From Corynebacterium glyciniphilum AJ 3170 (lineage in GTDB: Bacteria; Actinomycetota; Actinomycetes; Mycobacteriales; Mycobacteriaceae), in assembly GCF_007673095.1 (NCBI RefSeq), contig NZ_VDYZ01000010.1:62001-126000 (forward strand): a stretch of DNA of 64,000 nt. The letters run 5' to 3'. The position numbers and the translations under genes are program-made. Below are positions 8,198-15,929 of this stretch, one piece after another (within the stretch, counting starts at the first letter, position 1; every line of letters begins with the position of its first letter). The notes beneath the pieces were generated by a model. That model saw nothing but the letters and a program-made list of their open reading frames with translations, was not told where the DNA came from and made no database searches.

Positions 8198-8210
8198 TAG
8201 GATTACTCGC
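8198..8210 (+). promoter_or_regulatory. -10 box of a leaderless antitoxin gene
   Basis: TAGGAT at 8198-8203 ends 7 nt before the ATG at 8211. Direct repeats of (C/T)nAGGTAG at about 8181 and 8193 overlap it and could be the antitoxin's own binding sites. Confidence 0.45.
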
Positions 8211-8516
8211 ATGAGGACATTCTCGATTACCGAGGCCAACCATGCGGGCATCTCCGGGCTGGTGAGTGCGGCGGAGGCAGGCCAAGAGATCGGCCTGTCG
8301 CGTCACGGACGCGTTGTTGCCGAAGTTGTCGGTGCAGATGATATCGCCCAACTCCGCGAGGACCGCGAGAATCTCCGGGAGGTGGCCCTCCTGCTGGCCC
8401 GCTTTGCCACAGACAGCGGCGTTCGCACGTCACTCGACGATGCGATGGCAGAGTTCGGTATCAATCGCGACGATATTGAGGCCGAGATCTCTGCGGGTCT
8501 CCACTCGTTGCGGTGA
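8211..8516 (+). CDS. Phd/YefM family antitoxin
   Basis: A 101-aa protein starting MRTFSITEANHAGISGLVSAAEAG, the Phd/YefM dimerisation and DNA-binding fold. GLSRHGRVVAEVV is the family strand-turn. The C-terminal half is acidic and helical, suited to wrapping around a toxin. The ATG at 8211 starts the conserved domain, whereas the longer frame from 7932 overlaps the oxidoreductase gene. The stop overlaps the next start as GTGA. Confidence 0.82.
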   Translation: MRTFSITEANHAGISGLVSAAEAGQEIGLSRHGRVVAEVVGADDIAQLREDRENLREVALLLARFATDSGVRTSLDDAMAEFGINRDDIEAEISAGLHSLR

Positions 8517-9076
8517 GTGGATCCGGACGCATAAGGCGTGTGCGGCTGACAGAATATGCCGTCGAGGATCTCCGGAGGTTGCACCGTAAGGACCCCCAGC
8601 TTGTCAGGGACGTCTTCGCTAAAATGCTGCTTCTGGAACGTGCAGCCGACGCCGGGGAACCACTTGTCGGTGCTCTCGTCGGGTTTCGGAAACTGGTTGT
8701 CGGGAACCGTGCGTGGAGGATCGTCTGGCGTGAAACCACCGACGAGAACCACCGACCGGTGCTCGATATCGCTGAGATCTGGGCGGCAGGAGCCCGTGAG
8801 GACGGGGAAGTCTACGCCGAGATGCGGGACCGGGTCGCCATTCTGAAGGCACAGGGGAATCCGCTCGCACGACCATTGGCGGAGGTAGTCGAGAAGTTAG
8901 GGAGGCAGTACGGCGACGTGGACGTCAGTCCCGAGCCGTACGTGTCGGATTCTCTGCCCGCCTGGCTGGTCTCCGGCCTCCGGTCGGAGCTTCACATGAC
9001 CGAGGAACAGATCTCCGAACTGTCGCAGGCAGAAGCCCACCAGCTCATGATTGCGCACTGGTCACGCCCCACGTAG
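8513..9076 (+). CDS. RelE/ParE-superfamily toxin-like protein with extended C-terminus
   Basis: A 187-aa protein with a GTG start overlapping the Phd stop. Residues 10-90 follow the RelE/ParE layout: VRLTEYAVEDLRRLHRKD, then LLLERAADAGEPLVGAL, then RKLVVGNRAWRIVWRET and LDIAEIWAAGAR. The usual toxin is about 90-100 aa, and the extra 90 residues here are acidic and end in helix-forming sequence. RelE toxins cleave mRNA at the ribosome and ParE toxins poison gyrase; the sequence does not decide between them. Coupled to the Phd gene as a type II module. Confidence 0.75.
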   Translation: MSGSGRIRRVRLTEYAVEDLRRLHRKDPQLVRDVFAKMLLLERAADAGEPLVGALVGFRKLVVGNRAWRIVWRETTDENHRPVLDIAEIWAAGAREDGEVYAEMRDRVAILKAQGNPLARPLAEVVEKLGRQYGDVDVSPEPYVSDSLPAWLVSGLRSELHMTEEQISELSQAEAHQLMIAHWSRPT

Positions 9077-9102
9077 CTGGACTGAATGGGGCCGGCGAGA
9101 CG

Positions 9103-10872
9103 TCACTCCCCCGTATGGATGCGCAGGGCTTCGATGAACTCCCGGTACAGTTCATCGCGAGCGACGAGCTCCTGGTGGGTACCGGAGTCACGGACCTTTC
9201 CTCCGTCCAGGACCACGATCTGATCAGCATCGAGAATGGTGGACAGCCGGTGGGCGATGGTCACTACGGCTCCGGTTCGGGCAGCTGTACTGATGACCTT
9301 CTGGATCGCGGCCTCGGTCGTGCCGTCCAATTGCGCGGTGGCCTCGTCCAGCAACAGAACGTCCGGCCTGTGCACCAGGGCCCGTGCCACGGCCAGGCGC
9401 TGGCGTTCGCCTCCGGAGAGATTGGTGTCCGCCACAGCGCTGTCGAGTCCGTCCGGGAGTGTCTGGATCTTCGCGTCCAGTTGCACGGCGGAAAGAGCGT
9501 CCCACGCCTCCTGGTCAGAGGCGTCGGGGGCGCGGAACAGGACGTTGTCCCGGACGGTACCGGGGATGACCGGGGTCTCCTGCTCGACATAGGCGATGCG
9601 TGAGCGCACGTCGTTGATGCTCAACCGCTCGTAGGGAACGCCGTCGAGCTCCAGGCGTCCCGAGCGAGGATCGATGAAACGCAGCAGCAGTGAGAACAAG
9701 GTTGTCTTTCCTGCTCCCGACGGCCCGACGACGGCGAGATGCCCGGTCCGCGGGACTTCGATGGTCACATCATGCAGTACCGGTTCATCGGCACTCTGGT
9801 AACCGGCGGTCACCTGTCGCAGCGCCAGTGCCGGTCCGCCGTCCGAGGATGTGTTCTGTGGGCCGTCGGCGGGTCGTGCGTCGGTGTCTTCGAGCGCCAG
9901 GTGCTCTGTCTCCTGGATACGTGCGGCGGCTGCCAAACCGGACTGGATGGACGAGAACGCCCCGGCCAGAGAGGTGATCGGATCGACAATATTGAAGGCG
10001 TACATCAGAAAAGCCACCAGCGTCGATACGGCGAGCTCGCCCGAACTCACCCGCCACGCACCCAGCCCCAGGATCACGATGATCGCCAGCTGCATGCCAC
10101 CGCCGGCCACCGTCCAGATCAGCGACGAATACCAGACGGACCGGATGGAGTAGCGCGCGGACTCCTCGGCCTTACCGGTGACGCGGTCGATCTCACGGTC
10201 TTCGGCACGACTCGACTTCACCGTGCGTAGGGCCCGCATCCCGCCTTCCAGCGTTGACCCGAGCCCTCCGATCGCGTCCTGCGCCTGTTTGTCGGCCTTA
10301 CCGATCTGGGGCACGAGAACGCCGAACATCACGCCGATGATGAGCAGTGCCAGCAACGTGGTTGCCAGCAGAGGCAGGTCGAGAAGCGCCATCAGAACGA
10401 TGGTGCCGACCAGGGACACCGCTCCGTTGATCAGTTGGACAACGCTGGACGTCGCGGCCTCGCGGAGCAGCACGGTGTCGCTGGTAACCCTGGTGACCAG
10501 CTCACCGGTCTTGAAACGCTGGATCTGCTCCAGGCGTGCACGGAAGAAACGGTGGATCAGCGACCGCCGGGCGTCCAACACGATATGCTCCGCCAGCCGA
10601 CCGAGCAGCACACTCTGTACGAAGCCAGCCAAAGTACCGACGAGCAGGAGCGCCACCAGGATTGTCACCGGGCCGGCGAGACTACGCCCGGTACCCAGCC
10701 CGTCCAGAACCCATTTCGCTGCCATCGGGGTCGCCAGTGTGACCGCGGTGGCGAACAGTCCCAGGAGAACGCCGACGAGGAGAATGCGCAGGTGTGGCCG
10801 CGCGTAGGAAACCAGCAGGGAAAGCCCTCTGCGGAGGGGGACGTCGGCTGTCGGGGCGTCAGGAGTTGCCAT
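9103..10872 (-). CDS. ABC exporter half-transporter (fused membrane and ATPase domains)
   Basis: A 589-aa protein. Residues about 20-310 form six membrane helices of an MsbA/multidrug-type exporter. The ATPase follows, with Walker A GPSGAGKTT near 383, signature LSGGERQR near 485, Walker B VLLLDEAT near 505 and the switch His in IAHRLS near 541, all intact. It should work as a homodimer that exports hydrophobic drugs or lipids. Its start overlaps the end of an upstream MerR gene by 14 nt, so they form one transcript. Confidence 0.88.
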   Translation of the reverse strand: MATPDAPTADVPLRRGLSLLVSYARPHLRILLVGVLLGLFATAVTLATPMAAKWVLDGLGTGRSLAGPVTILVALLLVGTLAGFVQSVLLGRLAEHIVLDARRSLIHRFFRARLEQIQRFKTGELVTRVTSDTVLLREAATSSVVQLINGAVSLVGTIVLMALLDLPLLATTLLALLIIGVMFGVLVPQIGKADKQAQDAIGGLGSTLEGGMRALRTVKSSRAEDREIDRVTGKAEESARYSIRSVWYSSLIWTVAGGGMQLAIIVILGLGAWRVSSGELAVSTLVAFLMYAFNIVDPITSLAGAFSSIQSGLAAAARIQETEHLALEDTDARPADGPQNTSSDGGPALALRQVTAGYQSADEPVLHDVTIEVPRTGHLAVVGPSGAGKTTLFSLLLRFIDPRSGRLELDGVPYERLSINDVRSRIAYVEQETPVIPGTVRDNVLFRAPDASDQEAWDALSAVQLDAKIQTLPDGLDSAVADTNLSGGERQRLAVARALVHRPDVLLLDEATAQLDGTTEAAIQKVISTAARTGAVVTIAHRLSTILDADQIVVLDGGKVRDSGTHQELVARDELYREFIEALRIHTGE

Positions 10873-11218
10873 CGTTTGCCGCGAGAGCGCACAGGCGCTC
10901 GCGTTTCTGCTCGAGTGTGCTCTGCTGCGCCGTCAGCTTTGTGGCCAGGGCATCGAGTTCGGCACGCAGATCCGGGCACATCTCCAGCGACAGACCATGA
11001 TCACCGGTGCGGGCACAGTCGATGTAGCGGCGGATCGGATCAGTGCCCAGGCCGGCAGCGATCATGGTCTGGATCTGTGCCACCCGGACAACGTCCTCCT
11101 CTGTGTAGATCCGGTAGTCGTTGGTGTCGCGGTGCGGGACCAGCAGTCCGCGTTCCTCGTAGTGGCGCAGCGCGCGGGTGGATACCCCGGTCCGGTCCGC
11201 CAGTTCACCGATGAGCAC
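10859..11218 (-). CDS. MerR family transcriptional regulator
   Basis: A 119-aa protein, MLIGELADRTGVSTRALRHYEERGLL, with the MerR HTH, then IQTMIAAGLGTDPIRRYIDCA and a C-terminal coiled coil (LTAQQSTLEQKRERL). The GTG start has GAGGAGG just upstream. It is cotranscribed with the ABC exporter and divergent from a hydrolase-MFS operon that has a MerR-type promoter, so it probably senses a drug and induces both directions. Confidence 0.87.
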   Translation of the reverse strand: MLIGELADRTGVSTRALRHYEERGLLVPHRDTNDYRIYTEEDVVRVAQIQTMIAAGLGTDPIRRYIDCARTGDHGLSLEMCPDLRAELDALATKLTAQQSTLEQKRERLCALAANDGNS

Positions 11219-11235
11219 ATGTCCTCCTCGTGGAT

Positions 11236-11267
11236 TTGACCTTCACACTAACGTGAACCCCTATCGT
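11236..11267 (+). promoter_or_regulatory. MerR-type promoter with 20-bp spacer
   Basis: The -35 TTGACC (11236-11241) and -10 TATCGT (11262-11267) are 20 bp apart, with the inverted repeat TTCAC...GTGAA (11242-11246/11253-11257) in between. The ATG follows 8 nt after the -10, so the transcript is probably leaderless. The layout matches the promoter at 7180-7211. Confidence 0.72.
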
Positions 11268-11275
11268 TCCGTCGC

Positions 11276-11842
11276 ATGGTAACTGGAACAACCTCACGAC
11301 GTGCAACGATCATCCACGGCTACGGAGCGACGCCCGAGGACCACTGGTTCGGCTGGTTGGCCGAACGTCTTCGCTCCGACGGCATCCCGACGACCGTCCC
11401 CGCGCTACCTGATCCCCTTAACCCGGAGCCCGTGAAGTGGTTCGACGCTGTGCGCACCGCGGTCGGGGAGGTGGACGAGAACTCGGTCATCGTCGCGCAC
11501 AGCCTCGGATCCCTCACCGCCCTTCGGTATCTGCAGTCACTGAGTGGCGCATGGCGCCTGGGGACTCTGGTGCTGGTCTCCGGCTTCATTGACCGGCTTC
11601 CCTCCCTGCCGGAACTGGACGACTACATTGCGGACGGAGGTGATGTGACGGGACTGGACGGTCACATCGACCGAATCGCCATTCTGCGTTCCGACAACGA
11701 TCCCCTCGTCCCGCCGTCGTACACGGATCGGCTGGCCGAGCTTCTGGGGACGACGGCACAGGTTGTACCCGGCGCCGGCCACTTCCTTGCCGCTGACGGC
11801 GTCACCTCGTTGCCCGAGGTCCTGGAGGTCATCGGACAGTGA
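11276..11842 (+). CDS. RBBP9/YdeN-type serine hydrolase
   Basis: A 188-aa small alpha/beta hydrolase. The nucleophile elbow is AHSLGS at about residue 73, the acid is in LRSDNDPLVP, and the histidine in VPGAGHFLA, so the Ser-Asp-His triad is complete. The N-terminal IIHGYGATPEDHWFGWL is typical of the RBBP9/YdeN group. Substrate unknown. First gene of an operon whose following MFS genes overlap by ATGA/GTGA junctions, so it may act on a compound that the exporters handle. Confidence 0.83.
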   Translation: MVTGTTSRRATIIHGYGATPEDHWFGWLAERLRSDGIPTTVPALPDPLNPEPVKWFDAVRTAVGEVDENSVIVAHSLGSLTALRYLQSLSGAWRLGTLVLVSGFIDRLPSLPELDDYIADGGDVTGLDGHIDRIAILRSDNDPLVPPSYTDRLAELLGTTAQVVPGAGHFLAADGVTSLPEVLEVIGQ

Positions 11843-13053
11843 GATTCATGAAAGACCCCATGTACATCCGCATGGCCGTCCTGATTCTGGCCATTTTCTG
11901 CGTCGGTACCGCGGAACTCTCGCCCAGCGGCATGCTGGGCGAACTGTCCCGGGACATGTCCGTGACCATCCCCACCGCAGGACTCCTGGTCACCGTCTAC
12001 GCATTGACCGTGGTCTTCGGCGGGCCGATCATGACCGCTGTCACCACCCGTATCCGACGCAAACACCTGTTGGTCCTTCTTCTGCTCGTCTTCGTCCTCG
12101 GTAACGTGGTCTGCGCCACCGCCCCCAGCTTCGGTGTCCTGCTCGTCGGTCGGGTGATCACCGCCGTCATCCAGGGAACTTTCATGGCTGTCTGTGTCGT
12201 CACCGCCGGCGCCATGGTCGCGGAGAACCGGCAGGGGTCCGCGGTGGCAGGCACGCAGTTCGGTGTGACACTGGCCACCGTGCTCGGCGTGCCGTTCGGA
12301 ACGCTGATGGCGCAGCAGGTGGACTGGCGGGCAACCTTCGGCACCGTCGCCGTCCTTGCCTCCATCGCGATCGTGCTCATCCTGCTGACGATTCCTGACG
12401 CTGGTGGAGCATCGGTTCACTCCTCCGTGCGACATGAGTTCCGCGCGTTCGCGAACTGGCAGGTGATCGGCACCGTAATGGCCACCGTGTTGTGCTCGGG
12501 TGCCATGTTCACGGTCATCACCTATATGGTGCCGTTGCTCACGGATGTGGGAGGTTTCCCCGCTGCGTGGGTGTCAGCGGTACTCCTTGCCTACGGCGTT
12601 GGCTCCATCATCGGCAACGTCATCGGTGGCCGGTGTGCCGACCGTTCCGTCGAGGCCACCGTCCTCGGACTCTCCTGGACGCTCGCCGTCGTGTGCGTCA
12701 TCTTCTGGATCGCCGCCCCGTCGGCGGGCGGTAGCGCAGCTTTGCTCATCTTGTTCTCGATAGCGACGTTCGCACTGATCCCGGGGCTACAGGTGAGGAT
12801 CCTCTCGACGGCGTCGGACGCCCCGACGTTGTCGTTGACGGTCAATATGGCAGCTTTCGCGCTGGGTGCCGCGCTCGGGTCGTGGGCCGGGGGACAGGTC
12901 ATCACCCTCGGCTTCGGCGTCCGCGCCGTGACTCTCGCTGCCGGCCTGTTCGGTGCTCTCGGCGCACTCGTGATCACGCAGGTCGTGTATGCCGCTCGGC
13001 GTACCACTGCGTCGACGGACGCGGGGGCGGCGGGGAGCAAGGTAGTTCGATGA
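11839..13053 (+). CDS. MFS transporter, DHA1 family
   Basis: A 404-aa exporter with 12 hydrophobic segments. The TM1 region is MAVLILAIFCVGTAELSPSG, and GVPFGTLMAQQVDWR marks TM5. The start is the overlapping GTG at 11839 or the ATG at 11848. Lies between the hydrolase and a second, disrupted MFS gene in the same operon, so it remains the only intact pump of the pair. Confidence 0.85.
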   Translation: MRFMKDPMYIRMAVLILAIFCVGTAELSPSGMLGELSRDMSVTIPTAGLLVTVYALTVVFGGPIMTAVTTRIRRKHLLVLLLLVFVLGNVVCATAPSFGVLLVGRVITAVIQGTFMAVCVVTAGAMVAENRQGSAVAGTQFGVTLATVLGVPFGTLMAQQVDWRATFGTVAVLASIAIVLILLTIPDAGGASVHSSVRHEFRAFANWQVIGTVMATVLCSGAMFTVITYMVPLLTDVGGFPAAWVSAVLLAYGVGSIIGNVIGGRCADRSVEATVLGLSWTLAVVCVIFWIAAPSAGGSAALLILFSIATFALIPGLQVRILSTASDAPTLSLTVNMAAFALGAALGSWAGGQVITLGFGVRAVTLAAGLFGALGALVITQVVYAARRTTASTDAGAAGSKVVR

Positions 13054-13373
13054 GAGACTCCTCTGCGCAGAACCAGGTCAACGCGACGACGATAGCGAAG
13101 CTGATCGCGCTTGCCGGCGCGACGTTCGTCTACGTCACCTTCGAGGTGTTTCCTGTTGGGCTCATCCGGGACATCGCGGACGGAGTCAACGTCGGTGAAG
13201 GGCAGGTCGGTCTGCTGGTCAGTGGCTATGCGATCGTCGCTGCTTGCGCCACGATCCCCACCGTGGCGCTTGCCTCGCGGGTACGCCGTCGAACTGCCCT
13301 CGTTGTTGGCTCTTCGGCTTTCAGAGTGCGTAGCAACTGTGAAGCCAGTGGGATGAGCGATCACAACATGTAG
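13050..13373 (+). pseudogene. 5' part of an MFS gene interrupted by an ISL3 element
   Basis: MRDSSAQNQVNATTIAKLIA starts in an ATGA overlap with the preceding MFS gene. The native sequence runs 86 codons, to VRRRTALVV at 13307. The IS then adds about 21 foreign residues before the stop at 13373. The membrane protein resumes in the same frame after the IS at 14800. Joined, the halves give about 411 aa, the usual MFS length. This fragment alone, with about two helices, cannot transport. Confidence 0.85.
13300..13307 (+). repeat. Left target-site copy at the ISL3 element
   Basis: TCGTTGTT directly before the IS; the right copy at 14800-14807 reads TCGTTGTC. ISL3 elements make 8-bp duplications, and here one of the eight bases differs. 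Confidence 0.6.
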
Positions 13374-13397
13374 GGTGCCGGGGCCGGGAAGGTAGAA

Positions 13398-13454
13398 GGA
13401 TCCTGCAGTGACAAGATGAAGGTGTCTAATCACCACCTCGTCACTCCAGGATCC
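13398..13454 (+). promoter_or_regulatory. Hairpin just upstream of the transposase start
   Basis: GGATCCTGCAGTGAC (13398-13412) pairs with GTCACTCCAGGATCC (13440-13454) with one mismatch, and the transposase ATG at 13455 follows at once. An alternative in-frame ATG (13416) lies in the loop. Such a stem could limit transposase translation when transcription reads in from outside. Confidence 0.5.
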
Positions 13455-14786
13455 ATGTCTCACCCTACCGTCACACCTGCCTCTGCCCCGAACCTCGTCG
13501 CCGACACGATCTGCCGCACCGTCGAACTGGGCCTGAGCATCGACAACGCCGCCGACGCCGGTAACACCACCCACCTGTACTGCCACCCCGTCACCGTCAC
13601 GACCGCCTGCCCGCACTGCGGACAGGCATCCCGGGTCCGTGACCATGTCGAACGCCGATTGACCGATCTTCCCATCGCCGGGCACCCCAGCATCCTGCAT
13701 GTCCGCCTACCACGGTTGACCTGCGGCAACGACAACTGTCCGGTGAGCATCTTCCGCATGCCGATCCGCACAGCCGCCGCCGACCGACAGTCAGTCACCG
13801 ACAGGGTGACCCGGTGGATTCTGCAGCGCATGGCCACCGACGGGATGAGTGTCGCCGCCTGTGCCCGCGCCCTGGGCCTGGGGTGGAAGACCGTCGGCCG
13901 GCTGGCCACCGAGGCGTGCCGGCACCTGGCCTACGGTGACGCCCACCGCCTGGACCACGTCCGGGCGCTGGGGGTTGATGAACACAAGTGGAAGCACGTG
14001 CGCGGTGACGGGTCCTCCAGCTTCGTGACAGTGATCGTGGATCTGACCCCGCAGGTCGACGGTACTGGTCCGGCCCGACTGCTGGACATGGTGCCCGGTA
14101 GAAGTGCTGGCGCCTTCGGTGACTGGCTCGCCGCCCGCCCCCAGCGGTTCCGCGACACCGTGAAGACGGTGACGATGGATGGCTACACCGGCTATGCGAA
14201 AACAGCCTCCCAGCAGATCGGTAAGGCCAGGCAGGTCATGGACCCTTTCCATGTCGTGCACCTGGCGGCGAACAAGCTGGATTTGTGCCGCCAGCGAATC
14301 CAGAACGAGACCACCGGTCACCGGGGCCGGTCAGGGGATCCGTTGTACGGGATCCGCAGGGCGATGATGACCCGGATCAGGCTGGTCACCCCAACGAAGG
14401 CGGAGAAGCTCGACGAGGTGCTCACCGACGACAGGCATGTGGCGGTGCAGGTGACCTGGCAGGTCTACCAGCAGATCATTGCGGCGTTCGACGAGCCGGT
14501 CGCCCGCGACGGTAAGCGCCGACTGTTCAAGTTGCTGAAGAGGATCAGGTCCGGCCTGCCGGCCGGGCTGAGCGAGTTGGCGACGCTGGGTAGGACGTTG
14601 TGGCGTAAGCGCTCCCAGATCCTGGCGTACTTCGACACCGGGGCGACCAACGGCCCGGTCGAGGCGATCAACGGCAGGCTGGAGCATCTGCGGGGTATCG
14701 CGTTGGGTTTCAGAAACAAGGAGCACTACATCTTGCGGTCGTTGATTCACTCCGGTGGGCTTCGATCCGCAATCGACGCACTCTGA
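13455..14786 (+). CDS. ISL3-family transposase
   Basis: About 443 aa (456 from the ATG at 13416). The N-terminus carries the Zn-finger-like ACPHCGQ...LTCGNDNCP, then an HTH segment (GMSVAACARALGLGWKTVGRL). The DDE catalytic part includes GVDEHKWKH, MDPFHVVHLA and GPVEAINGRLEHLRG, in the order of DDE_Tnp_ISL3. The reading frame is intact, so it should catalyse cut-and-paste movement of the element. Confidence 0.93.
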   Translation: MSHPTVTPASAPNLVADTICRTVELGLSIDNAADAGNTTHLYCHPVTVTTACPHCGQASRVRDHVERRLTDLPIAGHPSILHVRLPRLTCGNDNCPVSIFRMPIRTAAADRQSVTDRVTRWILQRMATDGMSVAACARALGLGWKTVGRLATEACRHLAYGDAHRLDHVRALGVDEHKWKHVRGDGSSSFVTVIVDLTPQVDGTGPARLLDMVPGRSAGAFGDWLAARPQRFRDTVKTVTMDGYTGYAKTASQQIGKARQVMDPFHVVHLAANKLDLCRQRIQNETTGHRGRSGDPLYGIRRAMMTRIRLVTPTKAEKLDEVLTDDRHVAVQVTWQVYQQIIAAFDEPVARDGKRRLFKLLKRIRSGLPAGLSELATLGRTLWRKRSQILAYFDTGATNGPVEAINGRLEHLRGIALGFRNKEHYILRSLIHSGGLRSAIDAL

Positions 14787-14799
14787 AAGCCGAAGAGCC

Positions 14800-15785
14800 T
14801 CGTTGTCGCGCTTGTCTTCCTCGTTGTCGCGGAAACGCTCACCGTCGCATCGACGTCGTTTGCGATGCTCGCTGTCAGCCGACTCATTGCTGCACTCACC
14901 CACGGCGTGGTCTGGTCGCTGGTGGCACCCGCCGCCGCGACGCTCGTTCCGCGTGAGCGGGTCGGTACCGCGACTGCCGTGGTGTTCGGCGGAGCCTCGC
15001 TGGCGTTGATCCTCGGCAGCCCCGGAACCACGTTCATCGGTGGGCTCATCGGCTGGCGGGCCACTGCTCTTCTGCTCACCGGAGTGACGATCGCGGTCAC
15101 CGTTGCCGTCTTCTACTCTCTACGGTCAGTGGGGGAGGAGGCTGCGGTGCCACACGGGGACGCCGGGCCGTCCCTCGCCGAGGTGAACTGGCGCACCGTG
15201 CTGGTGCTCTGTGGGATCTCGGTCCTGCTGGTCACTGCGCATTTCATCTCCTACACCTACATCGCGGTCATCGTCACCGAGGTCACGGGGACAGCGGGGC
15301 TCGTGGTGGCAATCCTCACGCTCTTCGGCCTCGCTGGAGCTGTCGGTACGGTTCTCATAGGACGTGTTATCGACCGCGGGGCACGGCGGGCGGAGGTAGT
15401 CACGATGTGGACGTTCGCTGCTGGCCTGGTGATCCTGGCGCTGGCCATGCTGTCTCTGCCCACGGGGCTTCGGTACGCCGGAGTGTTCGTTGCTGCAGCG
15501 GTGTGGGGGCTGGCGTTCGCTGCCACGGGCCCGGTGTTTCAGACCGGTGTCATGCGTATCGCGGAGGGTGACGCTGACCGGGCGTCTTCGGTGTACGTCA
15601 CCAGCGTTCAGGTCGGCATCGCCACCGGATCCGCGTTGGGTGCCCCGATCCTTGCCCGGTCGGTTGCATGGCTGCCGGCGGTGTCGGCGATGTTGGCGCT
15701 GGTTGTCCTGGCGCTGGTTGTCCTGGTGCTTGTGATCGTCCGCCGTCCAACGTCTGCTGTAGTTCCTGACCGGAGGTTGCGGTAA
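14800..15785 (+). pseudogene. 3' part of the IS-interrupted MFS gene
   Basis: It continues the 13050 frame directly after the IS (LVVALVFLVVAETLTVASTS), with about ten more membrane segments, including a TM4-like VSRLIAALTHGVVWSLVAP and GSPGTTFIGGLIGWR. A later internal ATG at 14865 could start a product, but it would lack the first transport helices. If the IS and one target copy are removed, the full gene is restored. Confidence 0.85.
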
Positions 15786-15929
15786 GAGATGTGCCTTGAC
15801 CACTGGAATCGTACCGATGCCCGGGTTTCCGGTGACTGACGCCCTTTCATTAGCGAAGGCTCGTAAGCTGTTGTGCGCTTGCCCCCGCCCTCACCCTATA
15901 ACGGAGTCTGGAACAGGTGAGATGGACAA

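Larger units (their letters stand above)
13308..14799 (+). mobile_element. ISL3-family insertion sequence, 1492 bp
   Basis: The ends are 24-bp perfect inverted repeats (13308-13331 and 14776-14799) starting GGCTCTTCGG, the end typical of IS31831/ISL3 elements. Partial matching continues inward (GAAGCC). A single full-length transposase ORF lies inside. The element splits an MFS gene and leaves near-perfect 8-bp flanks. Full length, perfect ends and an intact ORF point to a recent, possibly active insertion. Confidence 0.92.

Noticed and set aside
12591..13700. Minus-strand frame (369 aa) spanning the IS boundary
   Set aside because: It crosses from the MFS gene into the IS, so it cannot be one ancestral gene.
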